Shown: positions 1 through 11,314 of the stretch, piece after piece
Numbering within the stretch: position 1 is the stretch's first letter
How the letters are laid out: each line of letters starts with the position of its first letter
DNA from: Tenrec ecaudatus
Taxonomy: Eukaryota; Chordata; Mammalia; Afrosoricida; Tenrecidae
Length of the DNA: 64,000 bases
Direction of reading: 5' to 3'
NCBI RefSeq assembly: GCF_050624435.1
Contig: NC_134532.1
Span: 122,296,070 to 122,360,069, forward strand
Program-made: the position numbers and the translations under genes
Notes under the pieces: generated by a model
Seen by the model: the letters and a program-made list of their open reading frames with translations, nothing else
Told to the model about the DNA's origin: nothing
Database searches by the model: none

Positions 1-494
1 GATAACAGAACAAGAGGAAATGATGCGTCTGAGTTATGGCACTGGAAAATAATATTGACTGTCCAAAGAATAAAGAGATCTGTCTTTCAGAGAAGCATAG
101 CCAGAACGCTCCTGAGAGGCAGCCCACACTACACATTAATCATTTTTCAGTCGTCCTTAATTAATGTCCAGCTTTCACAAGCATGGGAGACCATTGAAAA
201 TATGATGGCTTCGGTCAGGGGCACCTTACTATATTCCATAAAATTATCAATTGCTGTAAGTTTTGATTCTAAGGTCACTAAACAAATCACTTTTCCCCAA
301 ATATTTTTTCTAATGGGGAAGACAACCTATATGCCAGTTGACACACATTTCTATTTTGGCATCTGGCATACAAATTCACTTTTCTTGGTTGCAATTTGCT
401 TATCCCAGAGCCTGCTCATACTTGAAAGGAATGACTTCATCAGACCACAGGTCTTTGTGATAAGAAATGAGACTATAAGAGTTACCACACTCCT
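1..494. other. intergenic, nothing recognised
   Basis: AT-rich sequence with no motif or repeat that I recognise. A 154-codon open frame runs through it but starts at TTG and shows no protein-like composition, so I do not call a gene. Confidence 0.6.
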
Positions 495-1395
495 TCTATG
501 CAAGAACACTTTGTTCTAATAACCAGGCATTCTGTGATGCTCACCTTCCTGACACGATCACTGAAGACAAAATGGGTGCATAAGCAAATGTGGTGAAGAA
601 AGCTGATGGTGCCCATCTATCAAAAGATATAGCATCTAGGGTATTAAAGGCTTGAAGATAAGCAAGCAGCCATCTAGCTGAGAAGCAACAAAACCCACGT
701 GGAAGAAACACAGCAGCCTGTGTGATCATGAGGTGTCAATGGGATCAGGTATCAGGGATCAAAGACCAGAACAAAAAATCCTATCAATGTGAATGAAGGG
801 GAGTGCAGAGTAGAGACCCAAAGCCCATCTGTAGACAATTGGACATCCCCTTACAGAAGGGTCCCAAGAAAGAGATGAGCCAGTCAGGGTGCAGTATAGA
901 ACTGATGAAACATACAAGTTTCCTCTAGTTCTTTAATGCTTCCTCCTCCCTCCTCACTATCATGACCCCAATTCTACCTTACAAATCCAGCTAGACCACC
1001 AGAGTATGTACACAGGTCCAGATAAGAACAGAAAACACACGGAATCCAGGACAGATAAGCCCCTCAGGACCAATAACAAGCGTGTGATGGTAGGAGGGTA
1101 AGGGGAAGGTGGGGGGAGTAAGGAGAAACTATCACAATGATCTACCTATAACCCCCTCCCTGGGGGATGGACAATAGAAAAGTGGGTGAAGGGAGACATC
1201 AGTCAGTGTAAGACATGAAAAAAATATTTGAAGATTATCAAGTGTTAATAAGGGAGGGAGGGGGTAAATAAGCTCAAGTAGAAAGAAAATGCTCTGGAAA
1301 TGATGATGGCAACATATGTACAGATGTGCTTGACATAGTATGGATTGTGGTAAGAGCTGTAAGAGCCCCCAATAAAATGGTTAAAATAAAAAAAC
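495..1395 (+). repeat. family A LINE-like 3' end, 5'-truncated
   Basis: This copy starts inside the family at the AAGAACACTTTGTTCTAATAA block. It runs through the AGCTGATGGTGCC and GATCATGAGGTGTC blocks and ends in CCCCAATAAAATGG followed by A-rich sequence. The fixed 3' end carrying AATAAA, a variable 5' end and an A tail are what target-primed reverse transcription leaves. The class (L1-like or RTE-like) is not decided; no reverse transcriptase is visible in any copy here. Confidence 0.85.
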
Positions 1396-2520
1396 AGTTG
1401 CCCTTTCAGGTTTCTCCAAAGTGCAGTTTGCATCTCAGAACGTGTGGTCCACATGAATGAGAGTTGTCATCAACTCCTTCCTCAAAGCAACTGGGATCGT
1501 GAACAAAGTCCAGGCCAAAGCCCACTGCTGTGAGAACCAAGATGGTGAAACCCTTCATTATCAGCAGGGACAGGCATGGAACATGCGTGTTGGGGCTGTG
1601 GGGAGGTAGTCGGGAAGGGGAAGTGTGAAAAAGTGGTGTGCACTTACTTACTGGGAGTTGTGGGGAAAGGACTTCATGCTCACAATTCAAAATCCAGAAA
1701 ATGGGTTCAAAAAATGTTCCCCAGGGAAAAGTCTGATTCTGAAAGAACCAAGAGGTAATAAAGAAATTTTTAAAAGGCCTGAGCAATTAAGAAAAGCAGG
1801 CTTATTATTTCCAGTCTTTACAAAGTATAGTCTTCTTTCAAGATTTCTCTCATAAATTAAAAACCATTTCTAAATCTTTTTTATTTTGCTTTGAGGATAA
1901 TGATGCAGAGCATTGTTGAGGGCCACTGTTGCATTCACAAAGAAGCAGTTGATAAACATCTCTTTCTATTTACCCACACATCACTGGGTTTGCCTCTCTA
2001 GAGAACCCAGCCTAACACAATCCTCATTCATCTTGTCCAGCTTGTCTGACACATATTCATGAGCTAGTAGATACTAAAATTTATTTCACCCTTCAAATAA
2101 ATTCACCTTCCTGATTTACTGTTCCAAGTTAACATCAAGTCCTAATTGTATTCTTATCTATCTGTCTGTGATGGCAGATTCCCTATATCTTTGTTTCACA
2201 TCGCTCTCAGTTAGTTACTTCTATCCATGAAATACAGAATCTCCATTTTGTTTTTATCTTTTTGGAAGTATCCATTCCCATTTGGGTATCCCATTAAGTT
2301 CCAATTTCCTCTCTCACTATTAACCATTTAACTATGAGCTCATCTTCAGAGCAGAGAAGCTCTCCATGAGTAGCCAGATCCAGATTAGCAGCTGTGCTCA
2401 TTGCCCTACGGTTCCTGAGTGGCTCCTCCCCCAGGGAACGCTAGCAAGTCACTTTCTGAATGCTATTCTTCCGCTGTTTACAACAGAAAAACGACATCAC
2501 ACTTACTTTTCCTTTTAATT
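1396..2520. other. intergenic, mostly unassigned
   Basis: No gene is supported. Around 1985-2020 the sequence CTCTAGAGAACCCAGCCTAACACA resembles the 3' terminus of ERV-L/MLT2-type LTRs, so an old LTR remnant may end there; its 5' boundary cannot be placed. Low-complexity A/T runs occupy 1850-1910. Confidence 0.4.
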
Positions 2521-2521
2521 G

Positions 2522-3385
2522 TTCTATTAGGGGCTCACACAACTCTTAGCACAATCCATACATGCATCATTTGTGTAAAGTATATTTGTATATGTATTGC
2601 CCTCATCATTCTCAAAACATTTGCTCTCCACCTAAGTCCCTGGCATCAGCTCCTCATTTCTCCCCTCCCTCCTTGCTACCCCCTCCCTCATGAACCCTTG
2701 ATAATTTATAAACTATTATTTTGTCATATCTTTCCCTGTCTGACGTCTCCCTTCACCCACTTTTCTGTTGTCCGTCCCCCAGGGAGGAGGTCACATGTAG
2801 ATCCTTGAAATCAGTTCCCCCTTTCCAACCCACCATCCCTCTACGCCCCCAGTGTCGCCACTCACACCATTGGTCCCGAAGGGATCATCCACCCTAGATT
2901 CCCTGTGTTTCCAGTTCCTATTGGCACTAGTGTACAACCTCTGGTCTAGCCAGACTTGCATAAACTAAAAATTAGAATTGGTATCATGATAGTGGGCACG
3001 GAGGGGGTGGGGTGGGGGGTGGAGGAAGCATTTAGGAACTAGAGGAAGTTGTATTTTTCATTGTTGCTACATCGCACCCTGACTGACTTGTCTCCTCCCT
3101 GAAACCCTTCTGTGAGGGGATGTCCGGTGGCCGACAAATGGGTTTTGAGTCTCCACGCCACATTTCCCCGCTCATTCACTATAGAAAGATTTTTGGTTTT
3201 GATGATGCCTGACACCTGATCCCTTGGCACCTCGTGACCACACAGACTGGTGAGCTTCTTCTATGTGGGCTTTGTTGCTTCTGAGCTAGATGGCCGTTTG
3301 TTTACCTTCAAGATTTTAAGACCCCAGATGCTATATCTTTTGATAGCCGGGCACCATCAGCTTTCTTCGCTGGCATCACACTTAC
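2522..3385 (-). repeat. family A LINE-like 3' end
   Basis: Reverse-oriented copy. It opens with the complement of the 3' terminus (TATTAGGGGCTCACACAACTC) and continues through GGTCCCGAAGGGATCATC and GGCTGGTGTGC-type blocks to GGGCACCATCAGCTTTCTTC, where it is 5'-truncated. It is collinear with the 5155-5990 copy. Confidence 0.85.
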
Positions 3386-5037
3386 TATAAACACCATAGA
3401 TACAATTTCCATAAAGGGGACAGGAGAATTAGCAACCTCCAAGTTTAAATTAATAGGAAAAAGAGTCTACCATCTCTATCTGAAAAGGGGCATGCAAGCT
3501 CCATAGAAGACACCACCTGCCTCAATAGGATGCTTTTAATATTATTTACTGTGCAAAAAGTGTAGCTGAGAGAATTGATTCAGGAAAAGGAGGTTATTTT
3601 AGAAGAGAATTAATTTGTAGAATACATTTATGATGCTTGTTTGTTTTGTGGGGATTGCTTCTATTGTGGTGGGTTTATATATAGCTTTTTTCCTTCTTTA
3701 TGGGTACAGTTCAGGGACATTCATTACCTTCTTCGTGCATCCTGGACATCTTCATTGTCTGTCAATGTGTGCATCGTTTAGACATGCCATCTCATTAATC
3801 AGATACAGCTTTAATTCACCCATCAGCACACTCCTTACTTCAAACATTTATTTTCTGTTGAAAATGTATAGCTACAATTTTGTAAGTTTTTGCAATTGTT
3901 TTAGTTGAAGAATATTCTGTGTGGGTTATATTATTTCTTAAGAAATCCTAGTGGTTTTGTATTCTGACGAGTCAACATGGTGAGTGGGCCAGTCAGTGGG
4001 AGTCTGTGTTCATCCGGGTCAGCGGTTACATGCCGTATTCCTGTCAAAGGGCAGCCCCGAGCACTTGTGCAGGCGTCAGATGAATAAAAGAAAATACACA
4101 TCAAGCTAATGGTTAGGGATGCCTTCTGATGATAAATTACAACGATTTCTGCTTTGATAGCTCTAGCTGCTCAACAGTATGGTCAGGATCATCTTGAGTT
4201 CTGCCAGAAATACAACTGTCTACCTTTATTTAGCATTTGAATTTTCATCTCAAGAAATTATGCTTTGAACCAAACTGATTGCAGCTGGAGATGAAGGCAT
4301 ATGATCTGCTAAAGCTCAGACATGATGGAGTTTGTTTTCTTGTGTTCTTCAAGCTAAATTCTTTGTGCTTTGAAATTTAAAAACAGTATACGCGTGTCGC
4401 CAAAGAGGAATACACCTTAATAATGGTTCTGGTCCAGGTTTTTAAATTATCACAAAATAGTAATTATTAATAATAGCAATGCTTAGCAATAAATATAGCC
4501 ATAATAGTTAAAATTAATAAATATAATATAGTAATGATAAGAAATAGGATGCACAGGAAAGAATAAAAGAAAGGGATTCCTACCATACACCACAAACTGA
4601 AATCAAAGCGAAGCATACAGAAGTTTAAATGGGGAAGAAAAACTATACAATGTTTAGAAGAAAACATGTTAGAATAATGTTGTAAAATCGGTGAAGGGAA
4701 TATTTTCTTAGAAAAAAATGAAGCCCTAAAGGCAAAGAGTGATAAATTAACTACATTAACCCAAGAATTTTTCTTTTTCCATCTTTCCTTCCTGAGTAAT
4801 CCAGTCCAAAAACTGTCAGAGACATGAGCCAGACCAGTCTATCGCTCAAAGGCTGCAGTGTCCCAGAGGTGTATTGGGTACTGTGAGGAGGGCCATCGGG
4901 GTGTACAACTTGCCTGATCAAGCCAGCAGATTGCTTGTGGAGGAGGAGCTGGCCAAATAAGCATATGGAAGGTACTGGGAGCCAGAGTTTTCAAATTTTC
5001 AGAGAGATGTTACAATCATAGGAAGGGGGAACATTTT
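3386..5037. other. intergenic; possible old L1 3' UTR at 3640-3950
   Basis: The block around 3705-3760 (GTACAGTTCAGGGACATTCA) resembles the old mammalian L1M 3' UTR, with moderate confidence. The rest is AT-rich with no gene or repeat that I recognise. Confidence 0.4.
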
Positions 5038-5154
5038 CGATGTTTAGAAACACTCCAAACTCCAATGCACTGTCAGCCAGTCCATTCCAACTCTGAACAA
5101 ACTTACAGGACAGAGTAGAACTGGCCCTGTGGGTTTCCAGGACGTTAACTCTTT
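5038..5154 (-). repeat. AfroSINE fragment interrupted by family A
   Basis: Reverse AfroSINE 3' half. CAGTCCATTCCAACTCTGAAC matches the tail, and GGACAGAGTAGAACTGGCCC followed by GGGTTTCCAGGACGTTAACTCTTT matches the body. The element stops at the CTTT where a family A copy begins, so the LINE copy appears to have landed inside the SINE. Confidence 0.75.
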
Positions 5155-5990
5155 TTTTCTTAATCAGTTTTATTGGAGCTCATACAACTCTTATCACAAT
5201 CCACACAGACATCCATTGTGTCAAACACATTTGTACATTCGTTGCCTCCATCATTCTCAAAACATTTGCTCTCTACTTAAGTCCTTGGCATTAGATCCTC
5301 GTTTTCCCCCTCTCCCTCATGAACCCACGAAAATTTATAAATTATTATTTTATCATATCTTTCCCTGTCCAATATCTCCCTTTGCCCACTTTTCTGCTGT
5401 CCATCCCCCATGGAGGAGGTCGCCTGTAGATCCCTGTAGTTGGTTCCCCCTTTCTACCCCTCCTTCCTTTCACCCTCCTGGTATCACCACTCTCACCACT
5501 GGTCCTGAAGGGATCATCTGTCCTGGATTCCCTGTGTTTCCAGCTCCTATCTGTACCAGTGTACATCCTCTGCTCCAGCCAGATTTGTAAGGTTGAATTG
5601 GGATCATGATCATGGGTGGGGAGGAAGCATTTAGGAACTAGAGGAAAGTTGTATGTTTCACCATTGCTATACTGTACTCTGACTGGCTCGTCTCCTCCCC
5701 GAGACCCTTCTGTAAGAGGGTGTCCAGTTGCCTACAAATGGGTTTTGGGTCCCCACTGCATACTCCCCCTCATTCACAATGATATAATTTTTTGTTCTTT
5801 GATGCCTGATACCTGATCCCTTCGACACCTCGTGATCACACAGGCTGGTGTGCTTATTCCACGTGGGCTTTGTTGCTTCTGAGCTAGATGGCTGCTTGTT
5901 TACCTTCAAGCCTTTAAGACCCCAGACATTATATCATTTGATAGCCGAGCACCATCAGCTTTCTTCACCACATTTGTTTATACACACATT
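5155..5990 (-). repeat. family A LINE-like 3' end
   Basis: It begins with the complemented A tail and 3' terminus (CAGTTTTATTGGAGCTCATAC) and runs to CACCATCAGCTTTCTTCACCAC. It abuts the SINE fragment just upstream. Apparent ORFs inside it are proline-rich frames of the repeat and are not genes. Confidence 0.85.
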
Positions 5991-6086
5991 TAACAAGATA
6001 GTAACTCTTGACAAAAGTAGAAAATCTCATCTTTCTCCCTTGGCATGGCTGGTGGGTTCAAATTGTTGACCTTGTGGTTAGCAGCC

Positions 6087-6632
6087 TGTTTCAGTCCAGG
6101 TAGACAATTTTAGTCCAGGTAAACATGCATATGTGTATAAGAAAGAGATTTATACAAAAGCAATTGAATATTGAGAAACGTCCCAGCCCAGTCCAGATCA
6201 AGTCCATAATTCCAATATTAGCCCATATGTCTAATAACAATCTATAAATTCCTCTTCAGAGTCACAAAACACACGCAATGATGCCAAATGCAGGAAGATC
6301 ACAGGCCAGTGGGTACAAAGTCTTGTAGATCCAGTGGCAGCATAAGCATCTCAGCTCTGGAAGGGATCTCTATGTGACTTCTTCGACTCCAGAGGACTCC
6401 AGCTGCTCTTCATGTGCTTTGTCTGTACATGGTCTCTCAGAGAGTGAGTCTGGAGACTTGTCAGTAGAGTGTCTCCAAGGGAGTGAGCAGGGAGAGACAG
6501 TGTCGCCCACCTCCAAGGAGGAAATCCAGCAATTCCAAAAGGCTAAATGACCCAATTGACAGACTAGACTCCACCCCTTCACTTTTAACCCTTTCAAGTT
6601 CCAAATTGACACCACATTATGTGACTACCACA
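6087..6632 (-). mobile_element. solo LTR, ERV-L-like family
   Basis: About 546 bp, reverse-oriented, TG...CA bounded (TGTTTCAGTCC to CTACCACA). It aligns block by block with the copy at 10777-11309: both carry the GAGAAACGTCCCAGCCCAGTCC, ATTAGCCCATATGTC and CCAAATGCAGGAAGATCACA type segments. Flanking pentamers (CAGCC and CGGTC) match only 3 of 5, so the target duplication has decayed or my 5' edge is slightly off. There is no internal retroviral sequence next to it. Confidence 0.75.
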
Positions 6633-7250
6633 CGGTCTAGTGAGTAGCACAATACACCACCAGTGCTCCATCACTGTAATATAGATGGCATGTAAAAATA
6701 AGGATATGTCGATATGTAAGCAAAAGTAGAGGCGGTGGTACAGTAGGCGCCCCATTGAACTGCTTACTACCAGGTTGGCATTTGGATCCACCAGGCAGTT
6801 TGTGGGAGACCGAGGAGGTCGGCTCCTCTGACAAAGATTTCAAGTCTCAGACCCCAAAGGAGAAGTTCTACTCTCTACCCCCTAGGGTCTCTATGAGTTG
6901 CACTTAGCTCAGTAGGTGTGCTTGTTTGCTTTTGAGATCTGCAAGTATATGTATAGGTGTGCAGTTCTCTCTCTCTTCCTATACATATATTTCCTAACTC
7001 TGTTCACTGAGAAGGCTTCAAAGCAGTGACAATCCAAACTGTCATGGATCAAATGTGTCTTTCAGTACATGTGTCAACTTATTCTTATACCAAATCAGCT
7101 GATACTCAGTGGCTTGGCAATTATGCAATGGTGTGGATTTCCTGTCTTGTCAATTCCCATAAGGCAGAAATCAGGTGGTGGCCTCTCCTGTCACACTTTT
7201 TAACTCACTACCCTTTATGTCTTTGCTGACGATACCCTTGCTTGAATCAC
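6633..7250. other. intergenic, nothing recognised
   Basis: I see no gene and no repeat that I can name. Confidence 0.5.
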
Positions 7251-7254
7251 ACCT

Positions 7255-7520
7255 TTTAAAAAAAAATGTTTTTTCAACAGTTTTATTAGCATACAATTTA
7301 CATATCACACAATTCAACAGTTTAATCATATCAAAATTTGTGCAGTCAGCACTACAATCAGTTTTAGAACTTAAAATAATCATTTTACTCCTTATTAGCT
7401 CCCCATTCTCACCCCACCCTCACAACTTCTCCTCTCATAGCCCCAGGCAATCATGAATCTAGTTACTCGCCCCATGGATTTACTTCTCCTGGATTTCATT
7501 TACGGAATACCATGTGAAAA
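7255..7520. repeat. old L1 3' UTR-like sequence
   Basis: The order TTTTATTAGCATACAATTTACATATCACACAATTCA, then CCCCATTCTCACCCCACCC, then CCCAGGCAATCATGAATCTA, then GGATTTCATTTACGGAAT matches the widely dispersed L1M 3' region (TTTATTGAGATATAATTCACATA... CCTGGCAACCACTAATCTA... GACATTTCATATAAATGGAAT). It is heavily diverged, so it predates the afrotherian families. Confidence 0.6.
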
Positions 7521-7747
7521 CAAGGAAAACTAGCAAGAACAGCAAGGTCAAACAGATTTTAAAAGTCACACCCTTTATCTTATAAGAAATAAGCAAGGGG
7601 GCCACCTGACATTCAAATCCTGGTTTATAAATACCCTTAAAAGAAACTTGGGGTCTTTGAAGAGACTGTTGATTCAAGAACAGGATCAGAGAAATAACAA
7701 GGTGAGGGATGGTGCTGGAAATCAAGGAAGGACTGCAAGAAGGATCC

Positions 7748-7902
7748 CCAGTGGCGTCGAGTCAGTGCTGGCTCATAGCAACCCTACAGGACAGGGTAAC
7801 ACTGCCCTCCGAGGGTCGCTCATGGAGGGTCTGCGGTTTGGAACTGCTGACCTCTGATCCGCAGTCCATCGCATAAGCACTGTGCCGCCATGACTCCCAA
7901 AG
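7748..7902 (-). repeat. AfroSINE
   Basis: CAGTGGCGTCGAGTCAGTGC is the complement of the SINE tail (GACTCGATGGCA), followed by CATAGCAACCCTACAGGACAGGG. The far end, ACTGTGCCGCCATGACTCCC, is the complement of the tRNA-like head (GGGAGTCATGGCGGCACAGT). Full or nearly full length. Confidence 0.85.
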
Positions 7903-8042
7903 AATGAGAAGGAAACATCAAAAGGGACAAGGCGCTCGCTTGAAGAGTCTCCTACTGGCCAAACAGGCAGCAATCTGAGCATATATAGTATAGAATGATG
8001 GTAAGATGGTGAGTAAAGTAGGACTCCGTGAGTGAGTCCCAA

Positions 8043-8125
8043 AGGGGCCCTGGTGGCATAGTGCTTACACAGAGGGCCACTAACGACCAGGGCAGCAGTT
8101 CAAAGCCACCAGCCATGGGAAATCA
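8043..8125 (+). repeat. AfroSINE head, 3'-truncated
   Basis: GGGGCCCTGGTGGCATAGTG contains the tRNA-derived A-box region. GGCAGCAGTTCAAAGCCACCAGC is the B-box region. The body is missing after about 80 bp. Confidence 0.8.
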
Positions 8126-8129
8126 TTTA

Positions 8130-8825
8130 TAAATGAATGAATGAATCAATTGAGAAGGGAAAGTTTTAATGAAGGTTAAAACCAGTGGGGAATTGTTGGA
8201 TGAGGAGTAGGAGATTTACATAGCCTCAGAGTATCTTGCAGCAAAATAGTTAATGAATTCAAATGAGAATGATTAAATTGACAGTGAACTAGGCTGGAAG
8301 CTGTTACCTTAATGAAGTGATCAAAGTTTGTAATAAAAGTCATTGGTCTATCTTATACTTTAAATAAATGTTTTACCCATGCCTGTTTAGATATGGAGAT
8401 GCAGATCTCCCCAATGTTGACAATTTTCATTACAACAGCAGATAAACACACTGTTTAATTTCACCAACAATCTAGCCGGAAAAATCTGTAAGTACTAAAA
8501 TTTTCTATTGGCAATAAATGCAGCCTCGTGCACGATAGAGTAAAGTTTATTATACTCAATAAGAAAACGATATTCAATTCTTGGAAGCCCTATAAGACAT
8601 CTGCAATTGCTATCCCCGTGGAGTTTGATATAGGTATCTTCTATCCTCCGCAATGTCTCATAATCTTGTCTCCGTAAACTCCCTGCTGGACTAGATCTAA
8701 AGAATCAGTCTTCCATTTATTCCTTGGTTGGGACACATGCGTATATGGAATGCAATGTCTGAGACGCCTCGTGGCTCTCAGCATCAAAAGGCTTGCATCT
8801 CTTGAGCATGCCCTGCATCTGACCA
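8130..8825. other. intergenic, nothing recognised
   Basis: AT-rich sequence with a short GAAT simple repeat at about 8133-8150; no gene seen. Confidence 0.5.
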
Positions 8826-8829
8826 GACC

Positions 8830-9013
8830 AGGTCTTGATTGCAGTCCATGGAAATTCCATGTCTGTCAGAGTAGAAATGTGCCCCATAGGATTTCTGAGG
8901 ACTGAGTTCTCTGAAGTAGATTTCCAGGCCTTTCTTCTGAGGTACCTCTAGGTGGACTTGAACTTCCAACCTTTCAGTTAGTAACTGGCTGTGTCAACTG
9001 TTTGCCCCATCTC
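8830..9013 (-). repeat. AfroSINE variant
   Basis: Reverse copy with TTTCTTCTGAGGTACCTCTAGGTGGACTTGAACTTCCAACCTTTCAGTTAGTAAC. This is the complement of the variant head in which GGTTGGAAGTTCAAGTCCACC forms the B box. The tail side is diverged. Confidence 0.65.
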
Positions 9014-9267
9014 AGGCCTCTCCTGGTGTCTGAGACACTGAGATTTCAGCTTTTTCTATGCTGCTGAAGTCAGTTATTACTTATCTGTCCATTATCTTTT
9101 ATCTTCCAAAAATGTAACTCCTCATCTCTTCTGATTTTATAACATGTTATTTATTGTATATAGATAATATATTGATGGTTTATTTTGCAGGGACTAGAGG
9201 ATAGAAATAAAAGTTCTTGTCACTGCTGTACAGGACACTGACTCATGGGTGACCTTAACCCAGAATA

Positions 9268-9470
9268 CCAAGCCCACTGCTGCAGAGTGGATTCCGGCCC
9301 ACCGTGACCCTATGCAACCGAGCAGAGTGGTTCTGTAGGCCTTTCAAGACAACACATCTTTACAGGAGCAAGCAGCTTCATTTTCCTTCCACAGAGAGGC
9401 TGGTGGATTTGAACGGCCAGTCCTGACCTTAGCAGTCCAACATTTAACCCACTCTGCCACGAGGGCTTCT
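9268..9470 (-). repeat. AfroSINE
   Basis: Reverse copy: GACCCTATGCAACCGAGCAGAG, AGGAGCAAGCAGCTTCATTTTCC, GGCTGGTGGATTTGAACGGCC and CCACTCTGCCACGAGGGCT follow the order of the complemented element. Confidence 0.8.
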
Positions 9471-10030
9471 TATGGTGGCCTTATGTATATGTGAATTATG
9501 GATCATCACATGGTTTTTATTTAGTTTGAAGAGAGAGGATAGAGATAAATGTTGCAAGCTGCAGTGGAGTCTACACTAGCCCATGGCAACCTTATGCCCA
9601 ACAGAGAAAAAAGGGTTTCCTCTTCCAGCATCCTCCTCAAAATCACCAGGATATTCAAGTTGTTTGTGGGGACTACTGCACCAATCCACCTCACCAAGGG
9701 TCTCCCACCCCCTCACCCACCCTCTGCTTACACGATGTTCTTATCTAGGAACTGATCGTTCTGGATGGGGGGTCCAAGTGGGGCGAGGTTCTCAGTGTTT
9801 CCAAAGGTTTCATTGGCCAATCTTTCTATTAGAACCACAGGTCTTTCTTCTCATGCTTTCTTAGTTCAAAAGTGCCACCGACGCTGTCCAACATGGGCCA
9901 TCGTGTTGGTATCGGAGCTACTGATGGCAGTTTCCAGCATCACCGCACCATGCAAGCTTTGACAGTAGCAATTGACAGATGGGTGATGAGTGTCCCTGCG
10001 TAGTGTGAGCAGTTAACGAACTCAGAGGCT
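9471..10030. other. intergenic; possible SINE scrap near 9555-9620
   Basis: TGGAGTCTACACTAGCCCATGGCAACC may be an AfroSINE tail remnant. The remainder is not recognised. The overlapping short ORFs here have no support as genes. Confidence 0.4.
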
Positions 10031-10034
10031 ATGA

Positions 10035-10190
10035 AGGGTTGGTAGTTCATGTCCACTTAGAGGTGCCCTGGAAGAAAGGCACAGAGATCTATTTGTGAAA
10101 ATCAGCCACCCGCCACCCTCCTGCTATGATGCACATTTTATCTCTATGAGTCAGATTCAACCCCACAGCTTCTGGGTTGAAGATACAGAA
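10035..10190 (+). repeat. degraded AfroSINE variant
   Basis: GTTCATGTCCACTTAGAGGTGCC is the B box plus the variant segment that follows it. CTATGAGTCAGATTCAACC is the tail region. The head 5' of the B box is not clear. Confidence 0.6.
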
Positions 10191-10670
10191 TCACACTGCA
10201 TCTGTCATGTTTAACTAGAAGTCAAGGCTATTGAATTGAGAAGAGAATTCTGAAGTTTGTCTCTTTCTTAATTTGAAACCACAGCACTGAAACCAGGAAA
10301 ACTTCTTAAAATGGATGTCTCCAGTGGTTTAAAAAAGTACATTTTCCTTTGAGAGTGAATTTGTGAGATTCCCTGATTAATGGTGATGGGTGGGGGTGGA
10401 GAGGGAAGGAAGAAAGAGTGAGAAATAAGAATAGTCATTTTTGTGTGTGCCTGTCTTTTTCTAAATTGAAATGATTTGTGGAGTGTGAATGGTCTGTTCA
10501 AATTGTTTGCCCGTTTTAAAATTGAGTTGTCTTTGTTCTTGGGTAAGCTTGTTGCTGAAAGCGAAGAGGGCTTAAAGCATTTACTTTAAGAAGGTCAGAG
10601 ACTTCTACTGTCTTTCGTCTGGATTATGCCTCAATATGCATTGGAGTTGTGGTCTTGCTGACTATTTCCC
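10191..10670. other. intergenic, nothing recognised
   Basis: Moderately AT-rich sequence; no gene or repeat recognised. Confidence 0.5.
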
Positions 10671-10672
10671 TT

Positions 10673-10771
10673 TTACAAACCAAACCCAAACCCTCAGCCA
10701 TCACGTTCATTCCGACTCCTTACAACTCTTTGTGCAGCTTCTGAGGACTCAAGTCTCTACAGGAGCAGGTA
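10673..10771 (-). repeat. AfroSINE tail fragment
   Basis: AAACCAAACCCAAACCCTC is the complement of the GGTTTGGTTT SINE terminus, followed by ATTCCGACTCCTTACAACTC. It is cut off by the LTR whose 5-bp target duplication starts at 10772. Confidence 0.7.
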
Positions 10772-10776
10772 GTCAC

Positions 10777-11309
10777 TGTGTGAGTGTGGGTAGACTAGAG
10801 AAACAAATTCATAGAGACACACATATATGTATAAGAAAGAGATGTATATACAAGAGAAACTGAACATTGAGAAACATCCCAACCCAGTCCAGTCCACGGC
10901 CATAAGTCTGATATTAGCCCATATGTCCGATACCAATCTCTAAAGTCCTCTTCAGACTCATGAAACACATGCACTGAAGCCAAATGCAAGATGATCACAA
11001 GCCAGTGGGTAGAAAGTCTTTGGGTCCAGTGGTGTAAGCATCTCAGCTCTGGCAGGGGTCTCTCTGTGGCTTCTCTGGCTTCCAAGGTCTGGTTGCATCC
11101 ATGTAGCTTATCTTCTGTAATGTCTCTCAGGGAGTAGTAGAAAGACAGGGGTGTCTTCTGCCTCCAAGGAGGAAGTACCAGATTTCCCAGAATTCTCAGG
11201 AGAAGACCACGCCCACTGAAGTCTCATTGGCTATCTCTGGATTGACAGTCTAGAGTCCACCCCTACACTCTTAATCCTTAACTTGACACCAGATTAGGGG
11301 ACGACCACA
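10777..11309 (-). mobile_element. solo LTR, ERV-L-like family
   Basis: 533 bp beginning TGTGTGAGTGTGG and ending ACGACCACA. It is flanked by a perfect 5-bp duplication, GTCAC, at 10772-10776 and 11310-11314. The boundary type (TG...CA) and 5-bp duplication identify a retroviral-type LTR. Similarity of the terminal GTTTCTCTAGTCTACCC segment (complement) to MLT2-type LTRs suggests class III (ERV-L). No gag, pol or env sequence adjoins it, so this is a solo LTR. Confidence 0.85.
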
Positions 11310-11314
11310 GTCAC

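Noticed and set aside
55-519. 154-codon open frame on the + strand
   Set aside because: Starts at TTG, AT-rich, no domain, no splice or Kozak context.
1406-1786. - strand frame containing a signal-peptide-like MKGFTILVLTAVGFGLDF followed by cysteines
   Set aside because: Intriguing as a secreted-peptide first exon, but I recognise no family, there is no clear donor in phase, and it extends from the end of a repeat. It would need transcript evidence.
5129-5590. 153-codon Pro/His-rich frame
   Set aside because: It is a frame of the reverse family A repeat. The same peptide pattern (SPFTHFSVV/SPFAHFSAV) recurs at every reverse copy, for example 2419-2808 and 22503-23015.
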